Of a stretch of 64,000 bases of DNA, positions 1-9,031 are shown in pieces. The stretch covers positions 61,430-125,429 of IMG/VR virus record IMGVR_UViG_3300012271_000005. One strand, 5' to 3'. The stretch comes from a virus. Each line of letters begins with the position of its first letter. Positions within the stretch are counted from its first letter, which is position 1. Made by a program: the position numbers and the translations under genes. The notes under the pieces were generated by a model. The model saw nothing but the letters and a program-made list of their open reading frames with translations. It did not search any database and was not told where the DNA came from.

Positions 1-194
1 GTCTCTCGGTTCTGGGTCACCTCAAGCAGGGTCTCCCACTCGCCGCCCAGCTCTTCGTGTTCCCACCAGATGCAGCAGAAGATGGGGTCGTGACAGCGAC
101 GCATGGCTTGCACCGACCCATGCGTCGCTTCGTACACGTGGCAGTCCTTTGGGAGCAGCTCCTTGAGGCGTGCGACTTGTTCATCCAGGGTCAT
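1..194 (-). CDS. Hypothetical protein, 3' end outside the window
   Basis: The reading frame opens at an ATG (192-194) and runs off the left edge without a stop, giving 64 visible residues. The start overlaps the stop of the upstream gene in an ATGA junction, so the two are translationally coupled. The visible part is acidic and rich in Cys and Trp (a CHDPIFCCIWWEHEE stretch) with no family I recognise. Codon third positions are GC-rich, as in neighbouring real genes. Confidence 0.7.
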   Translation of the reverse strand, partial: MTLDEQVARLKELLPKDCHVYEATHGSVQAMRRCHDPIFCCIWWEHEELGGEWETLLEVTQNRE

Positions 195-700
195 CGTACC
201 ACCACCTCGCTGTAGGCCTTCTTTTCTTTGGGCGCAGGCATGACCGGCACTCCGATTGTGTACTCTTCGGGAGGGTCTTCGGGAGGGTCTTCGGGAGGGT
301 CTTCGCGGCGTGTCGAAGTCTCAACATGTGGGGGAGAGGGAGGGTTCTCTATTATGGTGAGGGTACGTGTGACCGGCATGAGGCGGTCGTAAGGTCTCGT
401 AAGCGCGAAGAAGGTGAAGACCGTGAGAAGTGCCTCCATATCCCCCTGATAAACCAGGAGAATCACCATCAGGACCTCCGCCACGAACAGCGTAGGCTCC
501 TTGAAAGGCGCCAGGAGAGGCCGCGCTTCCCCCCCTGTCCACCATCCCCACGCATCATACAGGGTGAAACAGACGAGGCTGAGTATGACCAGAGGGGGTC
601 CAGATAGTCGGCGTAGTAGAAGGCGACCGCATACACAGGGCGCAGTAAGAGCGAACACAGTACGCGGGGGGAAGGGAGGGTATAGGTTTTCACAGGACAC
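191..700 (-). CDS. Predicted membrane protein with proline-rich tail
   Basis: A 169-aa protein starting at a GTG (698-700). Two hydrophobic stretches are visible, around residues 36-53 (LVILSLVCFTLYDAWGWW) and 72-100 (LFVAEVLMVILLVYQGDM and onward), which suggests a small integral membrane protein. The C-terminal third contains three PPED/PPEE tandem repeats, encoded by a nearly exact 15-bp DNA repeat around 266-305. It is the first gene of a two-gene minus-strand unit. No homology is recognised. The start is uncertain because the Shine-Dalgarno is weak. Confidence 0.6.
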   Translation of the reverse strand: MSCENLYPPFPPRTVFALTAPCVCGRLLLRRLSGPPLVILSLVCFTLYDAWGWWTGGEARPLLAPFKEPTLFVAEVLMVILLVYQGDMEALLTVFTFFALTRPYDRLMPVTRTLTIIENPPSPPHVETSTRREDPPEDPPEDPPEEYTIGVPVMPAPKEKKAYSEVVVR

Positions 701-776
701 CTCGTGTGTGGGTCAGGCCTTCTTGATACTGCAAACGGCTCGCGCCCGTCAAGTCAGATCTTCGTGTGAAATAGTT

Positions 777-839
777 TTTACGACCCACCCCCCTTGTGGT
801 ATATGATGTATGTAAGACAACACAGCGCCCCAACGGCGC
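777..839 (+). promoter_or_regulatory. Class B early-type promoter plus 5'-UTR hairpin (copy 1)
   Basis: TTTACG (777-782) and TATATG (800-805) are separated by 17 nt that end in the conserved CTTGTGG. A GCGCC-CCAAC-GGCGC hairpin follows at 825-839. The unit recurs eight more times in the window, always directly upstream of a small gene. It is the only plus-strand copy. Confidence 0.75.
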
Positions 840-860
840 ACCACGACACAGGAGCTTCTC

Positions 861-1136
861 ACGTCTGATCTCAACTACATCGCTCTCGGCCCCAAAAAAC
901 AGATCCTCAACAAGGGTCGCATCACCGACATCAATGAGTTCATGAAGCGCAAATGGCACCGCGAATGTGAGATCGTGGGTGTCGATGAGGACGGCATCAT
1001 CATGGGCCACGTCCACGTCAACAGCAAGAGGGCGGGCTTGACCAACCTCACCAAGGTGAAGGGTACGCCCCTCAAGGTCTACCTCGCCCAGAACGGCTAC
1101 CCGGAGGCGCCCGAGGCGTTCCTCAAGGGCGACTGA
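861..1136 (+). CDS. Small hypothetical protein, probable ACG start
   Basis: The frame is open with coding-like codons from the stop at 813-815 onward, but there is no ATG, GTG or TTG before residue 28 (ATG at 942, which has no Shine-Dalgarno). An ACG at 861 is followed by TCTGATCTC (Ser-Asp-Leu, the N terminus typical of MSDL proteins) and lies 6 nt after a GGAG. The 5'-UTR hairpin ends 21 nt before this ACG, the same distance seen before the ATGs of three other genes with the same leader. The 91-aa product has no recognised family: mixed charge, with a VDEDGIIMGHVHV strand-like stretch. A minimal reading would start at 942 (64 aa). Confidence 0.65.
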   Translation, partial: TSDLNYIALGPKKQILNKGRITDINEFMKRKWHRECEIVGVDEDGIIMGHVHVNSKRAGLTNLTKVKGTPLKVYLAQNGYPEAPEAFLKGD

Positions 1137-1152
1137 CCCCACCGGCCCTCCA

Positions 1153-1188
1153 CGTAAGCCTTGACAGCTTCGGCCGTCAAGGCTTACG
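1153..1188. terminator. Strong inverted repeat between genes
   Basis: A perfect 13-bp stem (CGTAAGCCTTGAC pairing with GTCAAGGCTTACG) encloses an AGC-TTCG-GCC loop, 17 nt after the upstream stop. There is no T-tract, so it may be a weak terminator, a transcript-stabilising hairpin or a regulatory site. A TTGACA/TTACGT pair 17 nt apart lies inside it. The palindrome CGTGTACACG follows at 1191-1200. Confidence 0.5.
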
Positions 1189-1220
1189 TACGTGTACACG
1201 CTTTGACGACGAGGTATAAA

Positions 1221-1529
1221 ATGAGCGATGAGAAACAGTTTTTCTGGTGCGGTTGGAACGTACCGTTTGCCGCAGCCGAACACGGAGGGGGGGTCTTCCC
1301 TTCCAACATGACGGGTTGGTGTACGGGCGAGGGAGGAGATTACGAGACCTGGGTAGGGGCGGTATGGGCTACGGACGCGGGGGCGGCCATGCAAACCGTG
1401 TATTCGTACTACGGAGAGGCTGCCAACCTCCTCAGCCCCCGTTGGGATGCAGACCCGAGAGGGACAGTGTTGAAGTTGAGTGACCGCTTCGGTACCACCC
1501 CGGAAGAGTTTGAGTGTCTCAAGGGGTGA
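1221..1529 (+). CDS. Hypothetical protein
   Basis: A 102-aa protein. The ATG at 1221 is preceded by GACGAGG, which makes it better than the upstream in-frame alternative at 1161 inside the hairpin. It is rich in aromatic residues and Gly (FFWCGWNV, GWCTGEGGDYETW) and could be a small compact domain or virion accessory protein, but I recognise no family. It lies between two strong hairpins, just ahead of the baseplate operon. Confidence 0.6.
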   Translation: MSDEKQFFWCGWNVPFAAAEHGGGVFPSNMTGWCTGEGGDYETWVGAVWATDAGAAMQTVYSYYGEAANLLSPRWDADPRGTVLKLSDRFGTTPEEFECLKG

Positions 1530-1545
1530 TGGCGGTTATGTCCCT

Positions 1546-1587
1546 ATGCCGAGGGTGCGTAACGCTCTAGCCCCTCACCCTCGGCAT
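1546..1587 (+). terminator. Hairpin directly before the baseplate wedge gene
   Basis: A 12-bp perfect stem (ATGCCGAGGGTG with CACCCTCGGCAT) and an 18-nt loop. It ends 4 nt before the start codon at 1592, where no Shine-Dalgarno is visible. It could terminate upstream transcription or occlude translation initiation. Confidence 0.45.
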
Positions 1588-1591
1588 TCCC

Positions 1592-2665
1592 ATGACACAA
1601 GACCTACGACTCAGGAACATCTGTCCACACCGCGTCGCATGTGAGGCGCTGGCATTGGATGAAGACCGTCGCACGCTGCGTACGGTCATTCCACCCAGCT
1701 CCACCTCCGTGGAAGTGTGCGTGAACGGAAAGGCCGTCCCACCTGGAGGCATCCTGACCGCCGTGCAGATCTCAGGCCTCCAGCCGGGACCTTTCACCAT
1801 CGAAGCCGACGACAACGCTGAGGTCCTCATCTCGGTCAACGGAGGGGCGACACAGAGCGTGACGCTCCCGACCGGAGTAGCCGTGTCTGCGGCTCTTGTG
1901 GCGAGCGCGATCAACGATGGTGTGGAGGGGATCTCGGTTGAGTCCGAGCGTGGTCGGATCGTGATCACTCAGGACCTCAAGGGGGAGTCGGCTACGGTCC
2001 TTCTTGATGGAGGCAACGCGCACGCGACCCTTGGCTTCCCAGAAACGCGTCTCTATCGTGGCCGCGTGGGCTTTCCAGGATGGCGGCTGGTCCGTGATCC
2101 CCTCTCCCCCGTATCCTCGGATCGTGTGGTGTACTTCGACCGCGCGCTCCCCGCCTCGGACGACAGGTTCGAGCTGAGCTACCTCACGCAGCGCTCGCTG
2201 TGTCGTCGCTGTGGAGGCCTGGGGATCGAGAACGACTTCCGCTACGGCACTCAGGGTGACGTGATCTTGATCCAGAACGAGAGCTTGCTGCTCCAGGAGG
2301 TCGAGAAGATCGTGTTCACCATCCAGGGCTCCAACGTCTTCCACCAGTGGTACGGCACCAGCCTCATCAACCTGATTGGAACCAAGATCTCGGGGCCCAA
2401 CGGCGGGCAGTTCCTGGAGACACGTCTCGTCTCCGAGATCCAAACAGCCCTTGACAGATACATCAGCATCAAGGCTCGTCAGGCTACCGAGCAGCCGGTC
2501 ACCACCCGTGAGCAGCTCTCACGTATCGTGTCGATCGAGGTCATACAGGATCGCGTGGACCCTACCATCTTCCGGGTCAAGGTGGCGCTGGAGAACCGGG
2601 CCAACCAGCTCGTACGCTTCGAGGACACCCTGTTCGTGCTCGACGCACCGCTGCGCATCAACTGA
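1592..2665 (+). CDS. Baseplate wedge protein, gp25-like
   Basis: A 357-aa virion protein, likely part of the baseplate wedge. The C-terminal ~110 residues (FLETRLVSEIQTALDRY, then IEVIQDRVDPTIFRVKVAL) have the layout of the T4 gp25/GpW-like lysozyme-fold baseplate domain. A CRRCGGLG zinc-knuckle-like motif sits before it, near residue 208. The N-terminal region holds a module ending in GNAHATLGFPE, which is also found in the spike protein at 41826-46184. It is the first gene of the plus-strand baseplate run and is followed by baseplate J and a wedge/tail-I-like gene, the order seen in contractile-tailed phages. The start has no visible Shine-Dalgarno. Confidence 0.7.
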   Translation: MTQDLRLRNICPHRVACEALALDEDRRTLRTVIPPSSTSVEVCVNGKAVPPGGILTAVQISGLQPGPFTIEADDNAEVLISVNGGATQSVTLPTGVAVSAALVASAINDGVEGISVESERGRIVITQDLKGESATVLLDGGNAHATLGFPETRLYRGRVGFPGWRLVRDPLSPVSSDRVVYFDRALPASDDRFELSYLTQRSLCRRCGGLGIENDFRYGTQGDVILIQNESLLLQEVEKIVFTIQGSNVFHQWYGTSLINLIGTKISGPNGGQFLETRLVSEIQTALDRYISIKARQATEQPVTTREQLSRIVSIEVIQDRVDPTIFRVKVALENRANQLVRFEDTLFVLDAPLRIN

Positions 2666-2750
2666 CGCGCTTGAGGAACTCCCCCAAGGGCTCTCCCACG
2701 ATCCGCTCCCACGCCCGTGCAGCCTGCGTCATGTCGGCAGTATGGCTTTA

Positions 2751-2764
2751 GAATGTGCTTATAG
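2751..2764 (+). promoter_or_regulatory. Candidate late promoter motif GAATGTGCTTATAG
   Basis: It lies in the 152-bp gap before the baseplate J gene, 54 nt upstream of the ATG. It matches the AATnnnCTTrTA pattern also found at 7930 (+), 51494 (-) and 62600 (-). The rest of the gap contains only GACGTACCCGTACACG and a CAGGAG ribosome site. Confidence 0.35.
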
Positions 2765-2817
2765 ACTGCGATCTGTGAAAGCCGACGTACCCGTACACGT
2801 TTCAGGAGATCACAGTC

Positions 2818-5800
2818 ATGGCCTTGACCCCCACCATTGCTCTAGAGGGCGCCTCGACGTTTGCGGAGCGGCTCGCCGTGGTGACCTCGATACGAGACCA
2901 GACGATCGTAGGAGAGCTGGCGGAGGCCGTGGTAGACATTCAGGTTCGGGTCAACGGAGGGGCGTTTCGCTCGGACGCCTCTCTGGTAGCGTTTGATCAG
3001 ACGGGGTTCACGGTCCCGAATCCATCAGCGCTGCCGGAAGGGTTGAGGCTGGCGTTCGGGCCCAACACGATTGAGATCCGCACGGTCGACGTCACGGGAG
3101 CGGTTAGCACTCCCGCCACCGCTCAGATTGAAGTGACGCGCGCCCAAGACCTTGACCTCCTGGTCTCGGCTCCCACCGGTCTGCGTGTCCGCCGTCGCTC
3201 CAGCGCTGTGGAGGTCGTATGGGCGGAGAACCTCGAAACGTCCGTGATCGGGTACAACGTCTGGGCCTCGACGGAGGCCGGTGGAGGTTCAGCGGGATAC
3301 TTCCGACTCAACCCCAACCTCATCACCACGCCCGCCTTCTCCGAGGATGAGCTGGTGGACGTGGAGTCGGCTACGCTGACCTACACCTCCACGGCCGGCT
3401 CGCTTCGGATCGCCTTGACCGAGGAGGACTTTGAAGACGTCACCGTGGCGACGGTTGGAAACTTCACCCTGGATACGTCGCTGGCCAGTGACCCCTTGCA
3501 GGTGACTACGAACGTCCAGTCGATCCAGACCATCATCTACCTCAACTTCGTGCACGACCGGGAAGACAGCGCCACGCTCAACAACGAGCAGTTCGTGGCG
3601 ATCCCCAACGATGAGCCTCTCTACTACGTGATCACAGCCCTTGCGCTGGACCCCGTGACCAACCAGCAGGTGGAGAGCGTCTACAGCTCCGAGCTGGTAG
3701 GCCTCCCGCTCGTGCTGGATACCTCGTTGACTGAGGTGCGACCCAGGACGCGTGAGGAGATCATCCGTGACTACCTCACGACCCTGGTGACCGAGAACAA
3801 TCAGATCAGCGGCATCCCCGGCTCGGTCACTCGCGACATCCACATCGAGCCCCCGGCATCCGAGGCCGAGCGTCTGCACTTCGTGGCAGACTTCGTACGT
3901 CGCTCAAGGTCCTTTGCGACCCTGGTAGCCATTGACGATCTTGATGGAGATGGCATCACCGACGTGACCAACTCCTACAAGGTAGCTCTCCAGGCTTCCT
4001 TGGGTCTGACCGACCTTGCGGATGTCCAGACGCTCATTGACGACTCCTTCGACGCGCTCGCGTCAAACGTGCAGGTGACCCGTGGCGGCCAGACGCAGGC
4101 CGTTGGACAGGCCGTGTTCTTCACCCGCAGCGAGCCTACCACAGATCGAGTGGTTGAGGCGGGCACGGTCATTTCGACCCAGGGGACACCTGCCATCACG
4201 TTCGAGACGACCGCGCGCGTGGTGCTGCCCTTTGCGGACCGGGAGAGCTACTTCAACCTCTCGACGAACCGCTGGGAGATCGTCTCACCCATCCGTGCCA
4301 TCAACGCCGGCCTCGCTGGGAACGTCACCTCAGGACAGATTGATACGGTGATCGGCTCAGGTACCAGCCTCCAGGTCGTCAACACGGAGGTCACTCGCTT
4401 TGGCCGAGACGAGGAGTCGAACCTGGACCTCGCAGAGCGTGGCATCCTCGCCTTCTCTTCGGTGGACTCGGGTACCGCAGGGGGCTATCTGGCGACCGCG
4501 CTCAAGCAGATCGGAGTCTTCCGGGCCCTGGTGGTCAAGTCTGGCGACGACTCCATGGTTCGCGATTGGGACCCCGTGAGGATGAAGCAGATCGGAGGCA
4601 AGGTCGACGTGTGGGTTCAGGGGAGCGACCTCAACACAGTCACGGAGCCCTTCGCGCTGACGTTTAGCGTCGCGCGTGGCATTCAGTTCGTGCTCGACTC
4701 CAACCCCGCCGACCTCACCTTCATCACCAACGATCCCCGGATCACCCCGACGAGCCCGATCACTGAGGTGCTGGGAAGCACCGCGTCTCAGATCGCACAG
4801 GGCTTCGCCTTCCGTAACGCGACCACGGCGCAAGACTTCAACCTCACCGGCGTGGTCATTCTGGACTACAACCGCGTCCGGCTCGACTCAGGGCTCGCCC
4901 AACCCGTCCTGGCAGTCAACGACGTGGTGCTCGGGGATGTCCGCTTCCAGTCTGGTGCCTCCTACGAGCCGCGCCGTCAGCCTATCTTCGACGTGGACAG
5001 CCTACGCTCGACCACCGACAACGTGGCCTTGACCGAGGACAGCAACTTCCGCTTCATTCAGGACGATGACCCTTTGCTCACGGGGCGCTCTCCTCGCGCA
5101 CAGGACCGCATCCTGATCACGCCCGTGGGCGGCGTGCCTTCAGGTGCTCAGGTGCAGGTCAACGACGAGAGGCGAGTCCTGGTAGGCCAGAACCCCGTCG
5201 CGTTGGCCAACCTGGGAACCAACAGCCTCACGGTACGAGTCTTCGACCTCACACGCACCGTGGAGTACGCCGGGCCGTCTGCGGCCAGCCCCGACTTCTT
5301 GCTCGTTGAGGGAGACGAGAGGACCCCTGTGAGGCTCCAACGCGTAGCCAGTGGGCTCATCGGCAACGGTGAAGAGGTCTCGGTCGACTACCTCCATGAC
5401 GAGAACTTCGAGCTGGTCTATTCGGTCAATGATCTCCCGGCGCGCGTTCAGAGTGCGGTGGACATCCAGTCGCACGTCACCGCTGACGTACTGGTCAAGA
5501 GCGCTATCCCTCTTGAGGTCGACCTCGAAATGACCGTACGTCTCCAGGACTCAGCCTCTCAGGCGGTCGTGGACGCAGCCCTGAAGACCCAGATCTCCCA
5601 GCTCCTCAACTCCAAGGGGATCGGAGAGGGCATCTACCAGTCCGACGTGGTGCGTGTGGTCGAGAATACGGCTGGCGTGATCTTCGTGGTGGTGCCCTTC
5701 GCGCGCATGGCGGCCGCTGACGACGCTCTAATCGTTCGCGAGACCCTGAACACGGCCTCGACCTTCCTGGAGCAGAGAGGGGCAGTGAAGGCGTACCTGC

Positions 5801-6216
5801 TCACGGACGCGCTGGACTACCCGACCACGGACGGCGGGGGACCGGTAGACAGCGCGCGCGGGATCTTCGTGGACACGCAGGCCCGTACCCTCGTGGACAC
5901 ATACGATGAGCTGTTTGTGAGCGGGACGCGCGCGCTTATCCTCGGCAACCTGGGACGCGCCATTCCAGGGTACTCGGACGACGTGACCTTGACAGCTCAG
6001 GGCTTCACGACACCTGAAGAGCGAGACCAGGAGCGATCACGCTTGACCGCCAACAAGGTCCTCGTGAGCTTGCCCGATGGCAGCGTGCCGGATCTCTTCT
6101 CGTGGGCGGCGACGTACGTAGTATCTGGCGACTCGGGAGCCACGTCTATCGTCCCCAGCCCGATCAGCTACGTTGAGCTTGGCGACCTCTCCATCACCTA
6201 CACCAAGTCCACGTAA
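2818..6216 (+). CDS. Baseplate J-like protein
   Basis: A 1132-aa structural protein expected to form the baseplate ring or wedge that triggers sheath contraction. Features typical of the J/gp47 family are present: a TREEIIRDYLTTL segment (about residues 313-325), a central VVEAGTVISTQ...ITFETTA block, an INAGLAGNVTSGQIDTV segment matching the G-x-x-GN-V-x-x-G-x-I hallmark (about 495-510), and the following DLAERGILAF...GTAGGYLATALKQI region. A DDLDGDGITDV stretch (about 373-383) resembles an EF-hand-like calcium loop. The N-terminal 300 residues contain Ig/FN3-like strands. It is much longer than a typical J protein, so it carries extra domains. The ATG follows CAGGAG. Confidence 0.85.
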   Translation: MALTPTIALEGASTFAERLAVVTSIRDQTIVGELAEAVVDIQVRVNGGAFRSDASLVAFDQTGFTVPNPSALPEGLRLAFGPNTIEIRTVDVTGAVSTPATAQIEVTRAQDLDLLVSAPTGLRVRRRSSAVEVVWAENLETSVIGYNVWASTEAGGGSAGYFRLNPNLITTPAFSEDELVDVESATLTYTSTAGSLRIALTEEDFEDVTVATVGNFTLDTSLASDPLQVTTNVQSIQTIIYLNFVHDREDSATLNNEQFVAIPNDEPLYYVITALALDPVTNQQVESVYSSELVGLPLVLDTSLTEVRPRTREEIIRDYLTTLVTENNQISGIPGSVTRDIHIEPPASEAERLHFVADFVRRSRSFATLVAIDDLDGDGITDVTNSYKVALQASLGLTDLADVQTLIDDSFDALASNVQVTRGGQTQAVGQAVFFTRSEPTTDRVVEAGTVISTQGTPAITFETTARVVLPFADRESYFNLSTNRWEIVSPIRAINAGLAGNVTSGQIDTVIGSGTSLQVVNTEVTRFGRDEESNLDLAERGILAFSSVDSGTAGGYLATALKQIGVFRALVVKSGDDSMVRDWDPVRMKQIGGKVDVWVQGSDLNTVTEPFALTFSVARGIQFVLDSNPADLTFITNDPRITPTSPITEVLGSTASQIAQGFAFRNATTAQDFNLTGVVILDYNRVRLDSGLAQPVLAVNDVVLGDVRFQSGASYEPRRQPIFDVDSLRSTTDNVALTEDSNFRFIQDDDPLLTGRSPRAQDRILITPVGGVPSGAQVQVNDERRVLVGQNPVALANLGTNSLTVRVFDLTRTVEYAGPSAASPDFLLVEGDERTPVRLQRVASGLIGNGEEVSVDYLHDENFELVYSVNDLPARVQSAVDIQSHVTADVLVKSAIPLEVDLEMTVRLQDSASQAVVDAALKTQISQLLNSKGIGEGIYQSDVVRVVENTAGVIFVVVPFARMAAADDALIVRETLNTASTFLEQRGAVKAYLLTDALDYPTTDGGGPVDSARGIFVDTQARTLVDTYDELFVSGTRALILGNLGRAIPGYSDDVTLTAQGFTTPEERDQERSRLTANKVLVSLPDGSVPDLFSWAATYVVSGDSGATSIVPSPISYVELGDLSITYTKST

Positions 6217-6227
6217 GGGAGGCCTTC

Positions 6228-7511
6228 ATGGCCAACAGCTTCCAGGGAGGCCGTCAGACACCAACCCCTCTCGTCGAGAGTGGTAAGGGATACGACCGCG
6301 CGCTCGCCGCCCGTGGGCGCGCGATCACCAGCGCGCTCATGAACCTCCTCCCTTCAAACTACGAATCGACCGTCATAGGGCCCAACTACACGCTCTTCCT
6401 CAAGGCGTTCGGAGTGGAGCTGGCGAGGGTCACCCTCGTGCTGGAGCGGGTAGCCGAGGGGATGAGCTTTGAGCGGGTCCCTTCGGAGTTCCTTTGGGAG
6501 ACGCTGGGCTACCTCGTCTTCCTGAACGGGCAGATCCCCGACCTGGGATTTGACGATGAGAGCTTCCGCGCGTTCCTGCTCGCGGTCGTCAGGATCTACT
6601 TCCAGGGCTCGACCCCTGAGGCCATCGCGGAGGGTATCGCGTTGTTTACAGACGCGACGTTCACGATCCGAGAGCTGTACGAAGAGGCTCAGGACCCCGG
6701 TTCCATCTACGACATCTCCGACCAGTTCGGCTTCCTCGTGGACTTCGAGGTCCAGGGGCAGTTCCCCACCAACCCCTTCGAGCTGGATGCAAACACGAGG
6801 CTCCTGCTCGAAATCATCCGGCCGGCGCACACGCTCTACCGCCTACGCTTCGTCTTTGGTGAGGACGTGGGGGAGATCATCCGGAACATCACCGACGACC
6901 TCTCCTGGGAACTACGCGTCTACCACTACGAGGAGGTTCGCAAATACTGCGAGGGTCTTCTGGGGTTCACCTCTTCCACCGGTGCCGTTGCCTCGCCCAA
7001 CCTCAACCTGATCACCGACCTCAACCACCTCCTGGAGTCCGTCCACGCTGGAGCCCGGCTTACGGTGTTCTCCGGGCCCAACACGGGCATCTACGAGGTC
7101 GTCAGTGTGGTAGGTTCTGCGCTAGACGTCTACCCTCCCTTGCGGGTGCCGCAGACCGACATCGCCTACAAGGTCGAGAGGGATCGTCTGGGGCACAAGA
7201 AAGAGATCTCGGTGGTGGGAGAGGTGGGCCGAACGTCCATAGCCCCCTCCAGGCTCGTGGCTGATGCGGGAGGTCCGTACTCCGTCGCGTCTTCAGGCTC
7301 AGTGGTCTTGGCACCTGTGATCACAGGCGCAGCCGGGGCGTTGACCTATGCGTGGGACCTGACGGGCGACAACGTGTACGACGACGCCCTCATCGAAACG
7401 CCTACCTTCACGGCAGGGGTCGGCCCAGACTCTCAGGTGGTGTCTCTACGCGTCGTGGACGATCTTGGGAGAGAGACCAAGGCCTTCGCTACCATCACCA
7501 TCCTCCCCTGA
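6228..7511 (+). CDS. Tail/baseplate wedge protein with C-terminal PKD-like domain
   Basis: A 427-aa protein, 11 nt after baseplate J with a GGGAGG ribosome site, so it is co-transcribed and co-translated. The N-terminal ~220 residues (LMNLLPSNYESTVIGPNY, FRAFLLAVVRIYFQGSTPEAIAEG, IIRPAHTLYRLRFVF) resemble phage tail protein I / gp53-type wedge proteins that sit next to J. Residues ~340-427 form a PKD/Ig-like domain (ADAGGPYSV, TYAWDLTGDNVYDDA, RVVDDLGRETKAFATITI) of the kind used for surface adhesion. The last 17 nt overlap the convergent gene at 7495. Confidence 0.7.
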   Translation: MANSFQGGRQTPTPLVESGKGYDRALAARGRAITSALMNLLPSNYESTVIGPNYTLFLKAFGVELARVTLVLERVAEGMSFERVPSEFLWETLGYLVFLNGQIPDLGFDDESFRAFLLAVVRIYFQGSTPEAIAEGIALFTDATFTIRELYEEAQDPGSIYDISDQFGFLVDFEVQGQFPTNPFELDANTRLLLEIIRPAHTLYRLRFVFGEDVGEIIRNITDDLSWELRVYHYEEVRKYCEGLLGFTSSTGAVASPNLNLITDLNHLLESVHAGARLTVFSGPNTGIYEVVSVVGSALDVYPPLRVPQTDIAYKVERDRLGHKKEISVVGEVGRTSIAPSRLVADAGGPYSVASSGSVVLAPVITGAAGALTYAWDLTGDNVYDDALIETPTFTAGVGPDSQVVSLRVVDDLGRETKAFATITILP

Positions 7512-7926
7512 TGCTCTTGAGGGCGTGGTAGGTCATGTGCCATTTCCAGTCTTCAAACCAGAACTCACGCTCCTTCATCTCCCGGTAGTTGGGGTCGGAG
7601 CTGTGGGCGGAGACAGGGCAGAACTCGGAGGTTGGGCAGACAGCGGAGACCGCAGAGCGAACAATTCCGAAGATCTCATGCCAAGCACGGTTTGGGTCGT
7701 CCTCACGGGGTAGGTGGGAGGCCCGCCAGCAGGTAGACACGACGTAGTACGTCTTCTCAGCCGGAGGTAAAACCCCACCGGTGTGCCTAGTTATAAGTCG
7801 CAGGTCTCCAGGCGATGCCTCTCTTCGGAAGTAGGCTCCAATCGCTTCAAGTCTCCGGATCAGATTTTCCTGATCCGCTTTTTCCAGGCCTCGGACCCAG
7901 GGGTCAGACTCCCAGAGGTCGAGCAC
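7495..7926 (-). CDS. Hypothetical protein
   Basis: A 143-aa protein starting at a GTG (7924-7926) after AAGAAGA. It is Trp-rich and charged; its C terminus contains REFWFEDWKWHMTYHALK. It overlaps the end of the convergent baseplate gene by 17 nt. No family is recognised. It is a lone minus-strand gene between two plus-strand genes, which suggests an accessory insertion. Confidence 0.55.
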   Translation of the reverse strand: MLDLWESDPWVRGLEKADQENLIRRLEAIGAYFRREASPGDLRLITRHTGGVLPPAEKTYYVVSTCWRASHLPREDDPNRAWHEIFGIVRSAVSAVCPTSEFCPVSAHSSDPNYREMKEREFWFEDWKWHMTYHALKSIRGGW

Positions 7927-7929
7927 AAT

Positions 7930-7943
7930 AATCTTCTTGTAAG
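7930..7943 (+). promoter_or_regulatory. Candidate late promoter motif AATCTTCTTGTAAG
   Basis: It fits the AATnnnCTTrTA pattern, 48 nt upstream of the ATG at 7991, in the divergent gap between 7926 (-) and 7991 (+). Confidence 0.3.
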
Positions 7944-7990
7944 AGCGGGTGAGTGTTGACTACCAAGACCCCCCTTCGGAGAATCCCCAC

Positions 7991-9031
7991 ATGTCCCACG
8001 TCAAGCTGGCTCAGCGTGTCGCGTACCTCTACTCCCACCGCCACGCCGCGCAGTTCAAGTATGCGGGGCCTCTCACCGACGTGAGCAAGCTCCGGTACCA
8101 AGCGGTGTTCCTGATGGGGCCTGCGGGGTCGGGCAAGTCGTACCTCGTGGACGGCATGTATATGAAGTACATGCCCGGAGCCCCTCCGGAGGGCGTCAAG
8201 AGAGAGAACCTGTCCAAATACTTTGAGCGTGATCTTAGCGAGGCCGAGCGAGGCCTCACCAACGTCACCTTTGACAAGGCCGTGGAGTCGCTCCGTTCTC
8301 GGGGATTCGAGATTGAGTTGGCCCAAGGAGGAGGAAGCGCGCGTATCCCCTTCCGCCTCTACACCTACGACGAGACGGGAGGTGAGGCCCTGATCGACCC
8401 TTCGGACTATGGTAACGCCCTCCCCAAAGACATTTACCAGGAGGTCAAGGAGCTGGAGTCTGTGATCTATCGCGCTCCCAAGCGTGAGCTGCCCTCATAC
8501 TGGCGTCAGGTGAACCCGGACCTCTACAAGGAGGAGCTTATAGGTTACCGAGAGGGTCAGCCGGGCTTTGTCCATGAGATGTCTTCTCAGATGTCGAAGG
8601 GCTACTTCGCGGCCGCTCTTGAGTCCGGAGATCCGATGGTCGTGGACGGTACGGGCACGAACCTGCGCAAGATGACCCGGCAGATCGCGGAGGCGAAGGC
8701 CGAGGGATATCAGACCAGCGTGGTCTACGTCTACGTACCTTTGACCATCTCCCTTCTGCGCAACGCAGCCAGGGCGCGCAAGGTAGACCCCTTCGTCGTC
8801 TTGAACCAGTGGAAGGCTGTACACAAGAACTACCCCAAGCTCCGTGGCTTCGCAGACAAGGCCAAGCTCATCGACAACTCCAACCCTTCCTACGATGCCA
8901 AGCTGTACCAGACCAAGGGGGAGGGTGTAGACCAGTTCATGCGTCAGAAGACCAACATGTCCCTCGCGGAGTTCGTCATGGCCGAGGCGCCACAGGAGCG
9001 CTCGGTGCTCAAGAAGTTGGGCGCTCTCTGA
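7991..9031 (+). CDS. P-loop ATPase/kinase-like protein
   Basis: A 346-aa protein. GPAGSGKS (about residues 39-46) is a clear Walker A, and a central VVDGTGTNLRKMTRQIAEAK segment resembles the substrate loop of zeta-toxin or shikimate/polynucleotide-kinase-like proteins. It may therefore phosphorylate a small molecule, nucleic acid or protein, but no specific substrate is visible. The ATG at 7991 (after CGGAGA) is preferred over a GTG at 7949. The N terminus MSHVKLAQRVAYLY shares a K-(L/I)-AQRVA-x-L tag with the unrelated protein at 11722-12114. A bidirectional terminator follows. Confidence 0.7.
   Translation: MSHVKLAQRVAYLYSHRHAAQFKYAGPLTDVSKLRYQAVFLMGPAGSGKSYLVDGMYMKYMPGAPPEGVKRENLSKYFERDLSEAERGLTNVTFDKAVESLRSRGFEIELAQGGGSARIPFRLYTYDETGGEALIDPSDYGNALPKDIYQEVKELESVIYRAPKRELPSYWRQVNPDLYKEELIGYREGQPGFVHEMSSQMSKGYFAAALESGDPMVVDGTGTNLRKMTRQIAEAKAEGYQTSVVYVYVPLTISLLRNAARARKVDPFVVLNQWKAVHKNYPKLRGFADKAKLIDNSNPSYDAKLYQTKGEGVDQFMRQKTNMSLAEFVMAEAPQERSVLKKLGAL

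Noticed and set aside
690-1394. A 234-codon minus-strand open frame opposite the genes at 861 and 1221
   Set aside because: It runs through the class B promoter and a strong hairpin; the plus strand has promoter, leader and ribosome sites.
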